From Halonatronomonas sp964558325 (GTDB lineage Bacteria > Bacillota > Halanaerobiia > Halanaerobiales > Halarsenatibacteraceae): a stretch of 64,000 nucleotides of DNA. Position numbers and translations under genes: made by a program. The notes under the pieces were generated by a model, which made no database searches, was not told where the DNA came from, and saw only the letters and a program-made list of their open reading frames with translations. Positions 26,915-35,716 of the stretch are shown here, one piece after another. The stretch's first letter is position 1. Each line of letters starts with the position of its first letter. Where the stretch lies: positions 1-64,000 of the forward strand of contig CAZLCX010000006.1 in NCBI GenBank assembly GCA_964558325.1, read 5' to 3'.

Positions 26915-27532
26915 ATGACTGAAGCTTTAATCTGTGTTGATCTCCAGAATGATTTTTACGAAGAAGGGGCCTTACCAGTTGCCGGAGCCAGTAAGATTAA
27001 TCCTCCAATTAACAGGATATTAAAAACAGGAAATTTTAAAACAATTGTGGCTTCTCAGGACTGGCATCCTGAAGACCATGCCAGTTTTGCCTCAAACCAT
27101 AATAAGGAACCCTTTACCCCTTATGAAGGTAAACTAGAAGGTTTAGGGGAGGTCCTCTGGCCAGATCACTGTGTTCAGGGAACTGAAGGGGCAGATTTTC
27201 ATCAGGAGATTGAGACTGAAAAATTTGACCTTATTATCAGAAAGGGACAGAACCCTGAAGTCGATAGTTATTCAGCCTTTAGAGATAATGATGGGACTGA
27301 TTTAGGCCTGGCAGCATATCTTAAGGGCCTGGATATTGAAAAGATTGTCTTAGTTGGACTGGCCCTGGATGTCTGTGTTTTTTATACTGCTTTTGATGGA
27401 ATCAGGGCAGGTTTCGAGGTTGAACTTATTTTGGAGGCCTCTAAAGGTGTAAATGCAGAAGAAGATGATGTTGAGAATGCCATTAATAAAATGAAAGAAA
27501 AAGGTGTTAAAGTTAAGGAGAGATATATTTGA
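26915..27532 (+). CDS. pncA: Nicotinamidase / isochorismatase-family hydrolase
   Basis: This 205-residue cysteine hydrolase converts nicotinamide to nicotinate for NAD salvage. Catalytic Asp D9 is in CVDLQNDF, the metal site is SQDWHPEDHASFASNH, the lysine is in IRKGQNPEVDSYSAF and the nucleophile cysteine in GLALDVCVFYTA. This arrangement is nicotinamidase/pyrazinamidase rather than generic isochorismatase. ATG 26915 is used: AGGAGGGTGA lies before it and the in-frame TTG 26909 is inside that SD region. The stop overlaps the next gene's TTG start. Confidence 0.9.
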   Translation: MTEALICVDLQNDFYEEGALPVAGASKINPPINRILKTGNFKTIVASQDWHPEDHASFASNHNKEPFTPYEGKLEGLGEVLWPDHCVQGTEGADFHQEIETEKFDLIIRKGQNPEVDSYSAFRDNDGTDLGLAAYLKGLDIEKIVLVGLALDVCVFYTAFDGIRAGFEVELILEASKGVNAEEDDVENAINKMKEKGVKVKERYI

Positions 27533-28677
27533 ATAAATTAAGGATTATGGTCTCCACCACTTTTGGAGTTGAGGCCATTGTTAAACAGGAATTAAGGAAA
27601 TTAAATTATAATGTTGAACGGGTCAAGAATGGCCGAATTGAATTTGAGGGAACTGCAGAAGATTTGGCCAGGGTAAATCTCCATCTCAGAGCAGCTGAGC
27701 GGGTCTATTTAAAGCTGGCTGAATTTACTGCCAGAGATTTCGATGAACTTTATGATCAGGTTAATCTGATAGAATGGCAGGATTTGATTCCCTATCAGGG
27801 TGAATTTCCAGTCACTGGTAAATCAAGCAAATCTCAGCTTCACAATGTACCGGCCTGTCAGTCAATCATTAAAAAATCTATTGTTGATAAATTACAGAGC
27901 AAATACGGCCAGGGCCGGCTGCCAGAGACCGGTGAGAGCTATCCAGTTAATTTTATGATTAATAAAGATAGAGTTATTATTGCCCTGGATGCCAGTGGGA
28001 CCGGTCTCCACAAAAGAGGGTACAGACAGGAAGCAGGGCCTGCCCCAATCAAAGAGACGATTGCCGCTGCCATGATTTATCTCAGTAAGTGGAACCGGGA
28101 TAGAATTTTAATTGATCCATTATGTGGTTCAGGAACTATTTTAATTGAGGCGGCCTTAATGGCCAGAAAGATCGCTCCAGGCCTAAATAGAGATTTTGTC
28201 AGCGAGGACTGGAGTTTTCTACCAGCAGATTTATATGAGCAAATGAGAGCAGAGGCCAGGGAGAAAATCTGGACTGAGGTTGAACCTAGAATGCTGGCCG
28301 GCTATGACCAGGATGGCCGTTCAATTAAACAGTCAATTTATAATTCAAGACGGGCCGGGGTTGAGGAGATGATCCATTTCCAGCAGAAGGAGCTTGCTGA
28401 TTTTTCAACAAGCCGTAAATATGGCTATATAATTTCCAACCCTCCCTACGGCGAGCGGATGGCTGAAGATCAGGTCAGGGAATTATATGAATTAATGGGC
28501 AGTAAATTTCTGCCTTTAGATACCTGGTCATTCTATATATTAACTGCCTATCCTGATTTCGAAAAGTATTTTGGCAAAGAAGCCAGTAAAAGGAGAAAAT
28601 TATATAATGGCGGTCTTGAATGTCAGTTTTATCAGTATTATGGACCCTGGCCGCCATCTGACGGAAGTGATTATTAA
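27529..28677 (+). CDS. THUMP-domain rRNA (guanine-N2) methyltransferase, RlmL N-terminal/YpsC-like
   Basis: The 382-residue protein has an N-terminal ferredoxin-like and THUMP region (about 1-160, with VSTTFGVEAIVKQEL), then a Rossmann methyltransferase domain with DPLCGSGTILIEAALMA (about 197-213) and the catalytic NPPYGERM (about 304-311). This is the UPF0020 layout of RlmL (N-terminal half) and Bacillus YpsC/RlmK-like proteins that methylate 23S rRNA. Start TTG overlapping the upstream TGA, with AAGGAG eight bases ahead. It overlaps the next gene by one base. Confidence 0.9.
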   Translation: MNKLRIMVSTTFGVEAIVKQELRKLNYNVERVKNGRIEFEGTAEDLARVNLHLRAAERVYLKLAEFTARDFDELYDQVNLIEWQDLIPYQGEFPVTGKSSKSQLHNVPACQSIIKKSIVDKLQSKYGQGRLPETGESYPVNFMINKDRVIIALDASGTGLHKRGYRQEAGPAPIKETIAAAMIYLSKWNRDRILIDPLCGSGTILIEAALMARKIAPGLNRDFVSEDWSFLPADLYEQMRAEAREKIWTEVEPRMLAGYDQDGRSIKQSIYNSRRAGVEEMIHFQQKELADFSTSRKYGYIISNPPYGERMAEDQVRELYELMGSKFLPLDTWSFYILTAYPDFEKYFGKEASKRRKLYNGGLECQFYQYYGPWPPSDGSDY

Positions 28678-29651
28678 TGGGAGAGTTAAATAGCCACAGG
28701 GAAGAATATCAGATTCTTCCCTATCTGGCAGGGTTAACTTTTAGTATAGTTTTTGGTTTTTCCTTTATGTTCTCTCAGGATGCCTTAGAATATTTAAATC
28801 CCTTTCATTTATTGGGTTTTAGATTTATTATAGCATCCTTTACCATGACTCTCCTCTGGGGATTAGGTTTTATTGAAATTAACATCTTATCTAAAGCAAA
28901 GGGGCCCTTATTATTAGTTGCCTTATTTCAGCCGGCCCTTTATTTTCCCTTTGAAGTAACCGGGATTCAGATGACAACATCATCTCAGGCCGGCTTAATG
29001 ATCTCTTTAATACCGGTGGCAGTGGCTATCTTTGGGGCGATATTTTTAAAAGAGATACCAGGTAAAATTCAGCTATTGTTTATTATTCTTTCAGTCTCAG
29101 GGGTCGGTGTGATTGTCTCATTCCAGGGAGAGCTGGCCTCAACAGAGGGTCATCTCCTGGGCCTACTTTTATTGATGGGGGCAGTCATTTCTGCTGGTTT
29201 ATATAATATTGTCTCCAGATCCATTTCTGTTAATTATACCCCTGTTGAGATAACATTCTTTATGTGTTATACCGGGGCAATAGTCTTTAATATAATCGGT
29301 CTAAGACTCCATGATGGTGGCCTATCAGATTATGTTGCAATGTTTACTTTAACTGAGGTTTTTATCGCTGTTACATATTTAGGGGTACTATCTTCAGTTG
29401 TTGCCTTTTTTATGATGAATTTTACCCTTTCAAAACTGCCGGCTTCTCAGGCGGCAATTTTTGCTAATCTGACCACTGTTGTTTCTATTTTTGCCGGGGT
29501 AGTTTTAAGAAATGAACCATTTTATGGTCCTCAGATGATTGGTGCTGTCATGATTATTTTAGGTGTCTGGGGTACCAATTATTTTGGTATTAAAGAGAAG
29601 AAGAAATCGAATAAAAATAGAGGTGAAAATTATGAAAAGAATTTTAATTAG
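28677..29651 (+). CDS. EamA/DMT family transporter
   Basis: A 324-residue membrane protein with ten predicted helices in two EamA repeats (about 15-145 and 160-305). SSQAGLMISLIPVAVAIFGAIFLKE and LPASQAAIFANLTTVVSIFAGVVLRNEPF are the typical halves. The C-terminal tail is rich in lysine (KEKKKSNKN). The DMT superfamily often exports amino acids or metabolites. It lies in front of dapB, whose start is inside its 3' end (20-base overlap), so export or uptake linked to aspartate-family amino acids is plausible but not shown. Confidence 0.88.
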   Translation: MGELNSHREEYQILPYLAGLTFSIVFGFSFMFSQDALEYLNPFHLLGFRFIIASFTMTLLWGLGFIEINILSKAKGPLLLVALFQPALYFPFEVTGIQMTTSSQAGLMISLIPVAVAIFGAIFLKEIPGKIQLLFIILSVSGVGVIVSFQGELASTEGHLLGLLLLMGAVISAGLYNIVSRSISVNYTPVEITFFMCYTGAIVFNIIGLRLHDGGLSDYVAMFTLTEVFIAVTYLGVLSSVVAFFMMNFTLSKLPASQAAIFANLTTVVSIFAGVVLRNEPFYGPQMIGAVMIILGVWGTNYFGIKEKKKSNKNRGENYEKNFN

Positions 29652-30423
29652 AGGAATTACTGGCAGCATGGGTGTTGAGACTGCTTCTATGGTAATTAAC
29701 CATTCAGATTATAAACTTGTGGCCGGCCTGGCCGATGAGAATTTAAATGTTGATCTTTCCCGCTTAACTGGTCTGGCCAGGGCGACTGATGTTTCAATAT
29801 TTTCAGATTTAAAAGAGGCTGTACTTTCTACAAAACCAGATATTGTGATAGACTTTACTGTTCCTAAAGGTCTTTTGCCAGCCTTAAAACAGGCCCTGGA
29901 TTTAGACCTTGACCTGATAGTTGGAACAACAGGTTTAAATGATAAAGAAGTTAAAGAGTTAAAAGCATATACTGAAGAAAAATCGGCTACAACTATGTTG
30001 ATTCCAAACTTTTCTTTAGGGGCGGTCTTGATGATGGAATTTGCCGCCAGGGCCAGCAAATATTTTCCTAGAGCTGAGATTATAGAGGGCCATCATGAAA
30101 ATAAGATTGATGCTCCCTCTGGGACTGCAATTGCAACTGCTGAAAAATTAGAGAAGACAGAGCCATTTTTAAAAGAAGAAGAGATAGAATATACAATTGA
30201 AGGGGTCCGGGGTGGAGAGAAGAATAATGTCAGAATTCACAGCCTGAGATTACCTGGTTTGATGGCCAGACAGGAAGTTATTTTTGGCGGCCAGGGCCAG
30301 ACCTTTACCCTGACCCATAATACGATTTCTCGAAGTTCATATATGCCTGGGGTCAGACTGGCCCTTGAGAGGATTGAGGATAAATCAGGCTTTATTTATG
30401 GACTTGATAAATTATTAGATTGA
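29632..30423 (+). CDS. dapB: 4-hydroxy-tetrahydrodipicolinate reductase
   Basis: This 263-residue enzyme reduces the DapA product in lysine/diaminopimelate synthesis. It has an N-terminal nucleotide fold (RGITGSMGVETA), IPNFSLGAVLM, and the catalytic EGHHENKIDAPSGTAI at about 153-168. ATG 29632 follows GAGGTG and lies inside the end of the DMT gene; an upstream in-frame start would give a basic extension with no family match. The gene opens the dapB-asd-lysC-dapA group. Confidence 0.93.
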   Translation: MKRILIRGITGSMGVETASMVINHSDYKLVAGLADENLNVDLSRLTGLARATDVSIFSDLKEAVLSTKPDIVIDFTVPKGLLPALKQALDLDLDLIVGTTGLNDKEVKELKAYTEEKSATTMLIPNFSLGAVLMMEFAARASKYFPRAEIIEGHHENKIDAPSGTAIATAEKLEKTEPFLKEEEIEYTIEGVRGGEKNNVRIHSLRLPGLMARQEVIFGGQGQTFTLTHNTISRSSYMPGVRLALERIEDKSGFIYGLDKLLD

Positions 30424-30444
30424 TAGGATTTAAGGAGGATTATT

Positions 30445-31440
30445 ATGAGTTATAATATTGGTGTTTTAGGAGCATCTGGCCTGGTAGGTCAGGAGATTAT
30501 AAAAATTTTAGAGGAAAGAAATTTTCCGATTAGAGATATAAGATTATTTGCCAGTGAGCGGTCTGCTGGTAAAACTGTTGACTTTAAAAGTAAAAATATT
30601 GAGATTGAAAAATTAACTGTTGGGGCAGCTAAAGACTGTGATATTTTACTTTCCAGTATGCCCTCAGGTATAAGTCAGGAGATAATACCTGAAATAGCAG
30701 ACAGAGATACCGTTGTGATCGATAATTCTTCGGCTTTTCGTCAGGTTGATGGCATACCATTGATTGTACCTGAGGTAAATAGTGAAGTTATTCCTGAAAA
30801 GCCTGAAATTATTGCCAATCCTAACTGTTCTACCATCCAACTTGTTTTAATATTAAAGCCCCTGGCTGATAGATATGGCCTGGATGAGATTGTTGTCAGT
30901 ACCTATCAATCGGTTTCAGGGAGCGGCCAGAAGGCTCTGGAGTCATTAAGAGAGGAATCTGCAGAAGCTCTTAAATCTGGCAAAAGCCAGGCTAAATATT
31001 ATGAGCGGCCGATTGCCTTTAATTTACTGCCGGCTATCGATTATTTTCATGCTGATGGTTTTTCCAATGAAGAGGTTAAGATGTTAAATGAATCTCGCAA
31101 GATATTAGGAGAACCTGAACTCCATTTAAATGCAACCTGTGTCAGGGTTCCTGTCTATTACGGCCATGCTGAAAGCTGTTATCTAAAGTTAAATAAAGAT
31201 TTTAACATAGTTGATATCAAAGAGCTGCTGGCCGGTGCTCCTGGGGTTAAACTGTATGATAATCCAGAAAATGCTGAATATCCTGAGCCCATCCTGGCTG
31301 AAGAGACAGATGAGACCTTAGTTGGTAGAATAAGAAGAGATAGACTAAATTCAAGGGCTTTAAATTTATATATTGCTGCCAATAATATCCGTAAAGGAGC
31401 GGCTTTAAATGCTGTTCAGATTGCTGAAGAATTGGTCTAG
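30445..31440 (+). CDS. asd: Aspartate-semialdehyde dehydrogenase
   Basis: A 331-residue enzyme that makes aspartate semialdehyde from aspartyl phosphate. GVLGASGLVGQEI (about 6-18) binds NADP. The nucleophile is C128 in PNCSTIQ, and the catalytic histidine is in VPVYYGHAESC (about 238). The length and motifs match the bacterial Asd family. Start ATG with AAGGAGG; 21 bases separate it from dapB and from lysC. Confidence 0.96.
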   Translation: MSYNIGVLGASGLVGQEIIKILEERNFPIRDIRLFASERSAGKTVDFKSKNIEIEKLTVGAAKDCDILLSSMPSGISQEIIPEIADRDTVVIDNSSAFRQVDGIPLIVPEVNSEVIPEKPEIIANPNCSTIQLVLILKPLADRYGLDEIVVSTYQSVSGSGQKALESLREESAEALKSGKSQAKYYERPIAFNLLPAIDYFHADGFSNEEVKMLNESRKILGEPELHLNATCVRVPVYYGHAESCYLKLNKDFNIVDIKELLAGAPGVKLYDNPENAEYPEPILAEETDETLVGRIRRDRLNSRALNLYIAANNIRKGAALNAVQIAEELV

Positions 31441-31461
31441 GATCTGCTGGAGCTGGTTAAT

Positions 31462-32673
31462 ATGAACATAATAATTCAGAAATTTGGTGGTAGTTCTCTG
31501 GCAACCTCTGAGGATCGTCAAAAAGCCTGTCAGCAGGTAATCAAGGCTGTTGAGACTGGTTATCAGCCTGTAGTTGTTGTTTCAGCTATGGGGAGGGCAG
31601 GGGCTGCCTATGCTACCGATACTTTACTTGACCTGCCTGGAGACAGGAATAACTTATCAGCCAGACAGCAGGATTTACTGGCTTCCTGCGGCGAGGTAAT
31701 CTCCTCGGTGATTATAGCAGGTATGCTGACTGAACTGGATTATTCTGCTCAATCTTTAACTGGTGGTCAGGCCGGGATTATAACAGATGATAATTTTGGA
31801 GCTTCCAGAATAATTGCTGTGAAACCGGAAAGGGTTGTTAAGCTACTTGAAAAGAATATAATCCCTGTAGTTGCAGGCTATCAGGGTTTGAGCCAGGAAG
31901 GCGAAATAACTACCTTAGGCCGGGGCGGCAGTGATACAACTGCCAGTGCCTTAGGTTATACTCTGGATGCCGATAAGATTGAGATATTTAGCGATGTAGA
32001 CGGTTTAATGACAGCAGACCCCTCTATCTATGCCAGGGCTAAAAACTTAGAGGAAGTGACCTTTACAGAGGCCTGTGAGCTGGCCTATCAGGGGGCTGAG
32101 GTTATTCATCCCAGGGCGACAGAGTTTGCCCAGGCTGGAAATATTCCCTTAAGGATTAGGGCTGCAAATAATTTAGATGATAATAATGGTACAGTTATTA
32201 AAGATTCAAGAGATTTAAATAAAGACAGGCCAGTTACTGGACTGGCTGTCAGGCGGCAGGTTTCTTTTATTGAGATTTTACCTGATTTTAAAAATGATTA
32301 TAAGACAGGACTTAGATCCTTCAGGCTCCTGGCTGATAATGGCATCAGTGTTGATATGATAAATATTAGGCCTGAAAAGATTTCATTTATTGTTGATAAT
32401 CCAGTTTTAACTAAGGCTGAAAAATTACTGGATAGTTCTAGTTTTTCCTTTGATATTTCAGATAAGTTCTGTAAAGTTTCGATTGTTGGCAGCGGTATGA
32501 CCGGACTGCCAGGTGTGATGGCCAGGATAGTTGATGCCTTAAATACCGCTGGAATCAAGATTTATCAGACGACTGATTCCCATACAAGTATTGCCTGTTT
32601 AATAGAAAAAAGAAGCGAGGAAGCTGCCATAGCAGCTTTGCATCAAGCTTTTAAATTAAATCATAAGGAGTGA
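31462..32673 (+). CDS. lysC: Aspartate kinase
   Basis: A 403-residue monofunctional aspartokinase. The kinase domain starts IIIQKFGGSSLATSEDR and includes LGRGGSDTTASALGYTL and FSDVDGLMTADPS. Two C-terminal ACT domains (about 270-400), with GLRSFRLLADNGISVDMINIR and VGSGMTGLPGVMARIVDAL, suggest feedback control by an end product such as lysine, as in Bacillus DapG. The order with asd and dapA matches the Bacillus asd-dapG-dapA cluster. Start ATG has only a weak SD (CTGGAG). dapA begins five bases after its stop. Confidence 0.95.
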   Translation: MNIIIQKFGGSSLATSEDRQKACQQVIKAVETGYQPVVVVSAMGRAGAAYATDTLLDLPGDRNNLSARQQDLLASCGEVISSVIIAGMLTELDYSAQSLTGGQAGIITDDNFGASRIIAVKPERVVKLLEKNIIPVVAGYQGLSQEGEITTLGRGGSDTTASALGYTLDADKIEIFSDVDGLMTADPSIYARAKNLEEVTFTEACELAYQGAEVIHPRATEFAQAGNIPLRIRAANNLDDNNGTVIKDSRDLNKDRPVTGLAVRRQVSFIEILPDFKNDYKTGLRSFRLLADNGISVDMINIRPEKISFIVDNPVLTKAEKLLDSSSFSFDISDKFCKVSIVGSGMTGLPGVMARIVDALNTAGIKIYQTTDSHTSIACLIEKRSEEAAIAALHQAFKLNHKE

Positions 32674-32678
32674 GTATA

Positions 32679-33557
32679 ATGTTAGAAGGAAATCTTTATA
32701 CTGCAATGGTTACACCCTTTACTGAATCAGGAGAAATTAATTATGAAAAGGCCCGGGAGTTGGCCAGCCATTTAATCGCTGAAGGCTGTGATGGTCTGGT
32801 TATCTGTGGAACCACCGGAGAGGTTCCTACCCTGACCCACCAGGAAAAACTTGATTTAATCCAGAATATTGTTGCTGAAGTTGGAGATAAGGCTGAAGTT
32901 ATTGCTGGAACTGGTTCATATAATACTGAGGCCAGCATAGAATTAAGCAGAGAAGCTGAAGAGATAGGGGTTGACGGGGTGATGCTGGTTGTGCCCTATT
33001 ATAATAAGCCTCCTCAGGGAGCATTATACAGGCATTTTAAGGCTGTAGCTGAAAACATTGAGCTGCCTGTGATGCTCTATAATGTGCCTGGTAGAACTTC
33101 CAGAAATATGGAGGCCGAAACTACCATTGAGCTGGCAGAGATCGATAATATCGTGGCAATTAAAGAGGCCAGTGGCGATTTTAATCAGGCTACTGAGATA
33201 ATTGCCAGGGCCGGTGATAAGATTGATGTTTATAGTGGTGATGATTCATTAACATTACCTTTAATGTCCCTAGGGGGCAAAGGGGTAGTAAGTGTTGCCG
33301 GTCATCTGGTTGCCAGTGAGATAAAAGATATGATAGAATTGGCTCTGGCCAATGATTTTAAGAGGGCTGCAGAGATAAACTCAAAACTTTTCCCGATCTT
33401 TAAGAATATGTTTATCTCAACCAATCCGATCCCTGTCAAGACTGCCTTAAATATGAAGGGCTGGAATCTAGGGGGCTTCAGACAACCTCTGGCTGAACTT
33501 GAAGAATCGAAAAAAAATCTCTTAAAAAATCTTTTAGAATATTATAATCTACTCTAA
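32679..33557 (+). CDS. dapA: 4-hydroxy-tetrahydrodipicolinate synthase
   Basis: This 292-residue TIM-barrel aldolase condenses pyruvate with aspartate semialdehyde. CGTTGEVPTLTHQEK is the substrate loop (about 43-57), MLYNVPGRTSR holds the catalytic tyrosine, and the Schiff-base lysine is in IVAIKEASGD (about 160). ATG 32679 has AAGGAG eight bases upstream, so the GTG at 32670 is not used. It is the last gene of the operon. Only a weak AT-rich hairpin (33542-33570) follows. Confidence 0.95.
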   Translation: MLEGNLYTAMVTPFTESGEINYEKARELASHLIAEGCDGLVICGTTGEVPTLTHQEKLDLIQNIVAEVGDKAEVIAGTGSYNTEASIELSREAEEIGVDGVMLVVPYYNKPPQGALYRHFKAVAENIELPVMLYNVPGRTSRNMEAETTIELAEIDNIVAIKEASGDFNQATEIIARAGDKIDVYSGDDSLTLPLMSLGGKGVVSVAGHLVASEIKDMIELALANDFKRAAEINSKLFPIFKNMFISTNPIPVKTALNMKGWNLGGFRQPLAELEESKKNLLKNLLEYYNLL

Positions 33558-33580
33558 TTTAAGATTATAACTGCTTTTAC

Positions 33581-33609
33581 TTGTATTTTAGGAATTAAGA
33601 CGTTATAAT
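33581..33609 (+). promoter_or_regulatory. Candidate promoter of the ribonuclease J gene
   Basis: TTGTAT (33581-33586) and consensus TATAAT (33604-33609) are 17 bases apart, about 120 bases before the start codon, leaving a fairly long AT-rich leader. Confidence 0.55.
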
Positions 33610-33728
33610 AGAAACAATGGATAATTATGTGCTATTTCTTAAATGAAATAAATAAATTTAATATAAATAAAAGAACACAATTAAGTAAAATTAATTGAAA
33701 TTCAAATCGGAGGTGTCTTTTTTTATTT

Positions 33729-35402
33729 ATGTCACAAAAAAATAATGAAGCCGTCAGGATGATTCCACTCGGCGGAGTCGGCCAGATCGGTAAGAACATG
33801 ATGGTGTTGGAATACGGAGATGAGATGTTAATTATAGACTCTGGGGTGATGTTTCCTGAAGATGATCAATTAGGTATTGATCTAGTAATTCCTGATTTTG
33901 ATTATGTTAAGAAAAATAAAGATAAAATCAAGGGAATTGTCTTAACCCACGGTCACCTGGACCATATCGGTGCATTACCCTTTTTATTAAAGGTGATTAA
34001 TGTACCAATTTATGGAACCAAGTTGACATTAGGATTGTTAGAAGGTAATTTGAAAGAGCATAATCTAATGAAGAGGAGCCGCTTAAAGGTTGTCAATGCC
34101 GGGAGTACTGTTCAGGTTGGCCAGTTTAAAGTTGATTATATTAAGGTTAATCACAGTCTGACTGATACCTGTGCCCTTGCAATTCATACACCTTTAGGTC
34201 CGATTGTTTATGCCAGTGATTTTAAGTTTGACCAGACTCCAGTTGATGGAGAGGTGGCTGATTTTCATAAGTTGGCCGAGTTAGGACATTCAGACCCTGG
34301 CGTATTAGCACTTTTTTCTGACAGTACCAATGTCGAGCGGAAGGGTTACACAATGTCAGAGAAAGTTGTTGGTGAGACGATTGATGATATCTTTTATAGA
34401 GCGACAAACAGGATAATCGTTGCAACCTTTGCTTCTAATATTCACAGAATTCAGCAGATTCTTGATGCTGCAGTTAAGTATGGCCGTAAAATTGCTATAA
34501 CCGGCCGGAGCATGATTAATAATGTTGAAATAGCCAGAAGACTGGGTTATATCAGTGTTCCTGATGATATGATCGTTGATGTAAGAGATATGGGCCATAT
34601 TGCTGATGATGAGATTGTTTTAATTACTACAGGCAGCCAGGGTGAGCCGATGGCAGCCCTGACCAGAATGGCCAGAGGAGACCATTACCATATTAATATT
34701 AAAAATGGTGATACTGTAGTTATTTCTGCATCTGCTATTCCTGGCAATGAAAAGTTTGTCGGCCAGACTATTAATCAGTTATTTGAACGGGGAGCCAATG
34801 TTATTTATGAGGATGTCTCAGGGGTCCATGTTTCAGGCCATGCCAGTCAGGAAGAGCTTAAATTAATGCTTAACCTTACTAAGCCTAAGTATTTTGTGCC
34901 TACCCATGGTGAATCCCGGCATCTGCATCAGCATGCTGCTTTAGCTGAAGATGTTGGAGTTCCCAGTGAAAATATTTATATTGCCGATCTTGGTGATGTC
35001 ATAGAATTTAGAGAAGATAAGGTTGAAAAGGTTGATAAGGTTCAGGCTGGAGATATTCTGGTTGACGGTCTTGGTATAGGAGATGTTGGAAATGTTGTCT
35101 TAAGAGATCGGAAAACTTTATCTGAAGATGGTATTATTATTGTTGTTGTTACAATTGATAGTGATGGTAATGTTCAATCAGGCCCTGATATTATAACCAG
35201 AGGGTTTGTCTATATCAGAGAATCTGAAAAGTTAATTGAAGATGCTACTAATCGGGTTAGAGATGCTTTAAAAGAATGTGAAGACAAAGGAATTACTGAG
35301 TGGTCTGTACTTAAAAAGACTATCAAAAATTCTTTAAATAATTACATTTATAAGCAGATCAAGAGAAATCCAATGATTTTACCGATTATAATGCAGGTAT
35401 GA
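33729..35402 (+). CDS. rnj: Ribonuclease J
   Basis: A 557-residue metallo-beta-lactamase/beta-CASP ribonuclease with 5' exonuclease and endonuclease activity in RNA decay. The metal motif LTHGHLDHIGALPF is at about 75-88. The beta-CASP part includes LFSDSTNVERKGY, TTGSQGEPMAAL (about 300) and VHVSGHASQEE. PTHGESRHLHQHA follows, and the C-terminal domain ends DRKTLSEDGIIIVVV and onwards. The length is typical. The SD GGAGGTG is 13 bases before the ATG, longer than usual, with T-rich sequence between. A clear terminator follows. Confidence 0.95.
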   Translation: MSQKNNEAVRMIPLGGVGQIGKNMMVLEYGDEMLIIDSGVMFPEDDQLGIDLVIPDFDYVKKNKDKIKGIVLTHGHLDHIGALPFLLKVINVPIYGTKLTLGLLEGNLKEHNLMKRSRLKVVNAGSTVQVGQFKVDYIKVNHSLTDTCALAIHTPLGPIVYASDFKFDQTPVDGEVADFHKLAELGHSDPGVLALFSDSTNVERKGYTMSEKVVGETIDDIFYRATNRIIVATFASNIHRIQQILDAAVKYGRKIAITGRSMINNVEIARRLGYISVPDDMIVDVRDMGHIADDEIVLITTGSQGEPMAALTRMARGDHYHINIKNGDTVVISASAIPGNEKFVGQTINQLFERGANVIYEDVSGVHVSGHASQEELKLMLNLTKPKYFVPTHGESRHLHQHAALAEDVGVPSENIYIADLGDVIEFREDKVEKVDKVQAGDILVDGLGIGDVGNVVLRDRKTLSEDGIIIVVVTIDSDGNVQSGPDIITRGFVYIRESEKLIEDATNRVRDALKECEDKGITEWSVLKKTIKNSLNNYIYKQIKRNPMILPIIMQV

Positions 35403-35426
35403 TCTTATAAATAATTAAACATTAAG

Positions 35427-35455
35427 GAGACAGGCAGTTAGCCTGTCTCTTTCTT
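35427..35455 (+). terminator. Terminator of ribonuclease J gene
   Basis: GAGACAGGC (35427-35435) pairs with GCCTGTCTC (35441-35449), loop AGTTA, then TTTCTT. Confidence 0.9.
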
Positions 35456-35543
35456 AATAAATAGCGACACCTTGTATTTAAATACATAATTATGAATAAT
35501 TAATGAATAAATGGTTTGTGAAATATCTTAAGAGATACCAGCA

Positions 35544-35572
35544 GGTAACCGTCGGGTAACCAGAGGGTCACA
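35544..35572 (+). repeat. Three direct repeats with 11-bp period upstream of ftsK
   Basis: GGTAACC at 35544 and 35555 and the variant GGTCACA at 35566 are spaced exactly 11 bases, one helical turn. They lie just before the weak promoter candidate of ftsK in a 314-base gap that otherwise holds only the rnj terminator. The pattern resembles tandem sites of OmpR/PhoB-type response regulators. Confidence 0.6.
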
Positions 35573-35587
35573 GGAAAAAATGTATAC

Positions 35588-35616
35588 TTATACAAATGTG
35601 ATTTTTATGATATAAT
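35588..35616 (+). promoter_or_regulatory. Candidate ftsK promoter (good -10, poor -35)
   Basis: A consensus TATAAT (35611-35616) has only TTATAC (35588-35593) at 17-base spacing. The poor -35 right after the 11-bp repeats would fit an activated promoter. Confidence 0.4.
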
Positions 35617-35716
35617 AAAGTGTAATCACATAGTTACTGGTTTTACTATCTATGCAGGAATTAACGCAGTTAAAGAGAATTATTATATAGAACAGATATT
35701 TGTAGGGGAGGATATT

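Noticed and set aside
29563..29631. Upstream extension of dapB
   Set aside because: The extra 23 residues overlap the DMT gene, are basic and unlike DapB, and the ATG at 29632 has its own GAGGTG site.
29709..30059. A 116-codon minus-strand frame inside dapB
   Set aside because: It is antisense to catalytic motifs of dapB; no SD, no family match.
33542..33570. Terminator after dapA
   Set aside because: The nine-bp inverted repeat is almost all A and T, begins inside dapA and has no good T tract; at best weak.
35456..35716. Riboswitch before ftsK
   Set aside because: The GGTAACC elements lie upstream of the likely -10 and so are probably not transcribed; no known aptamer core was recognised.
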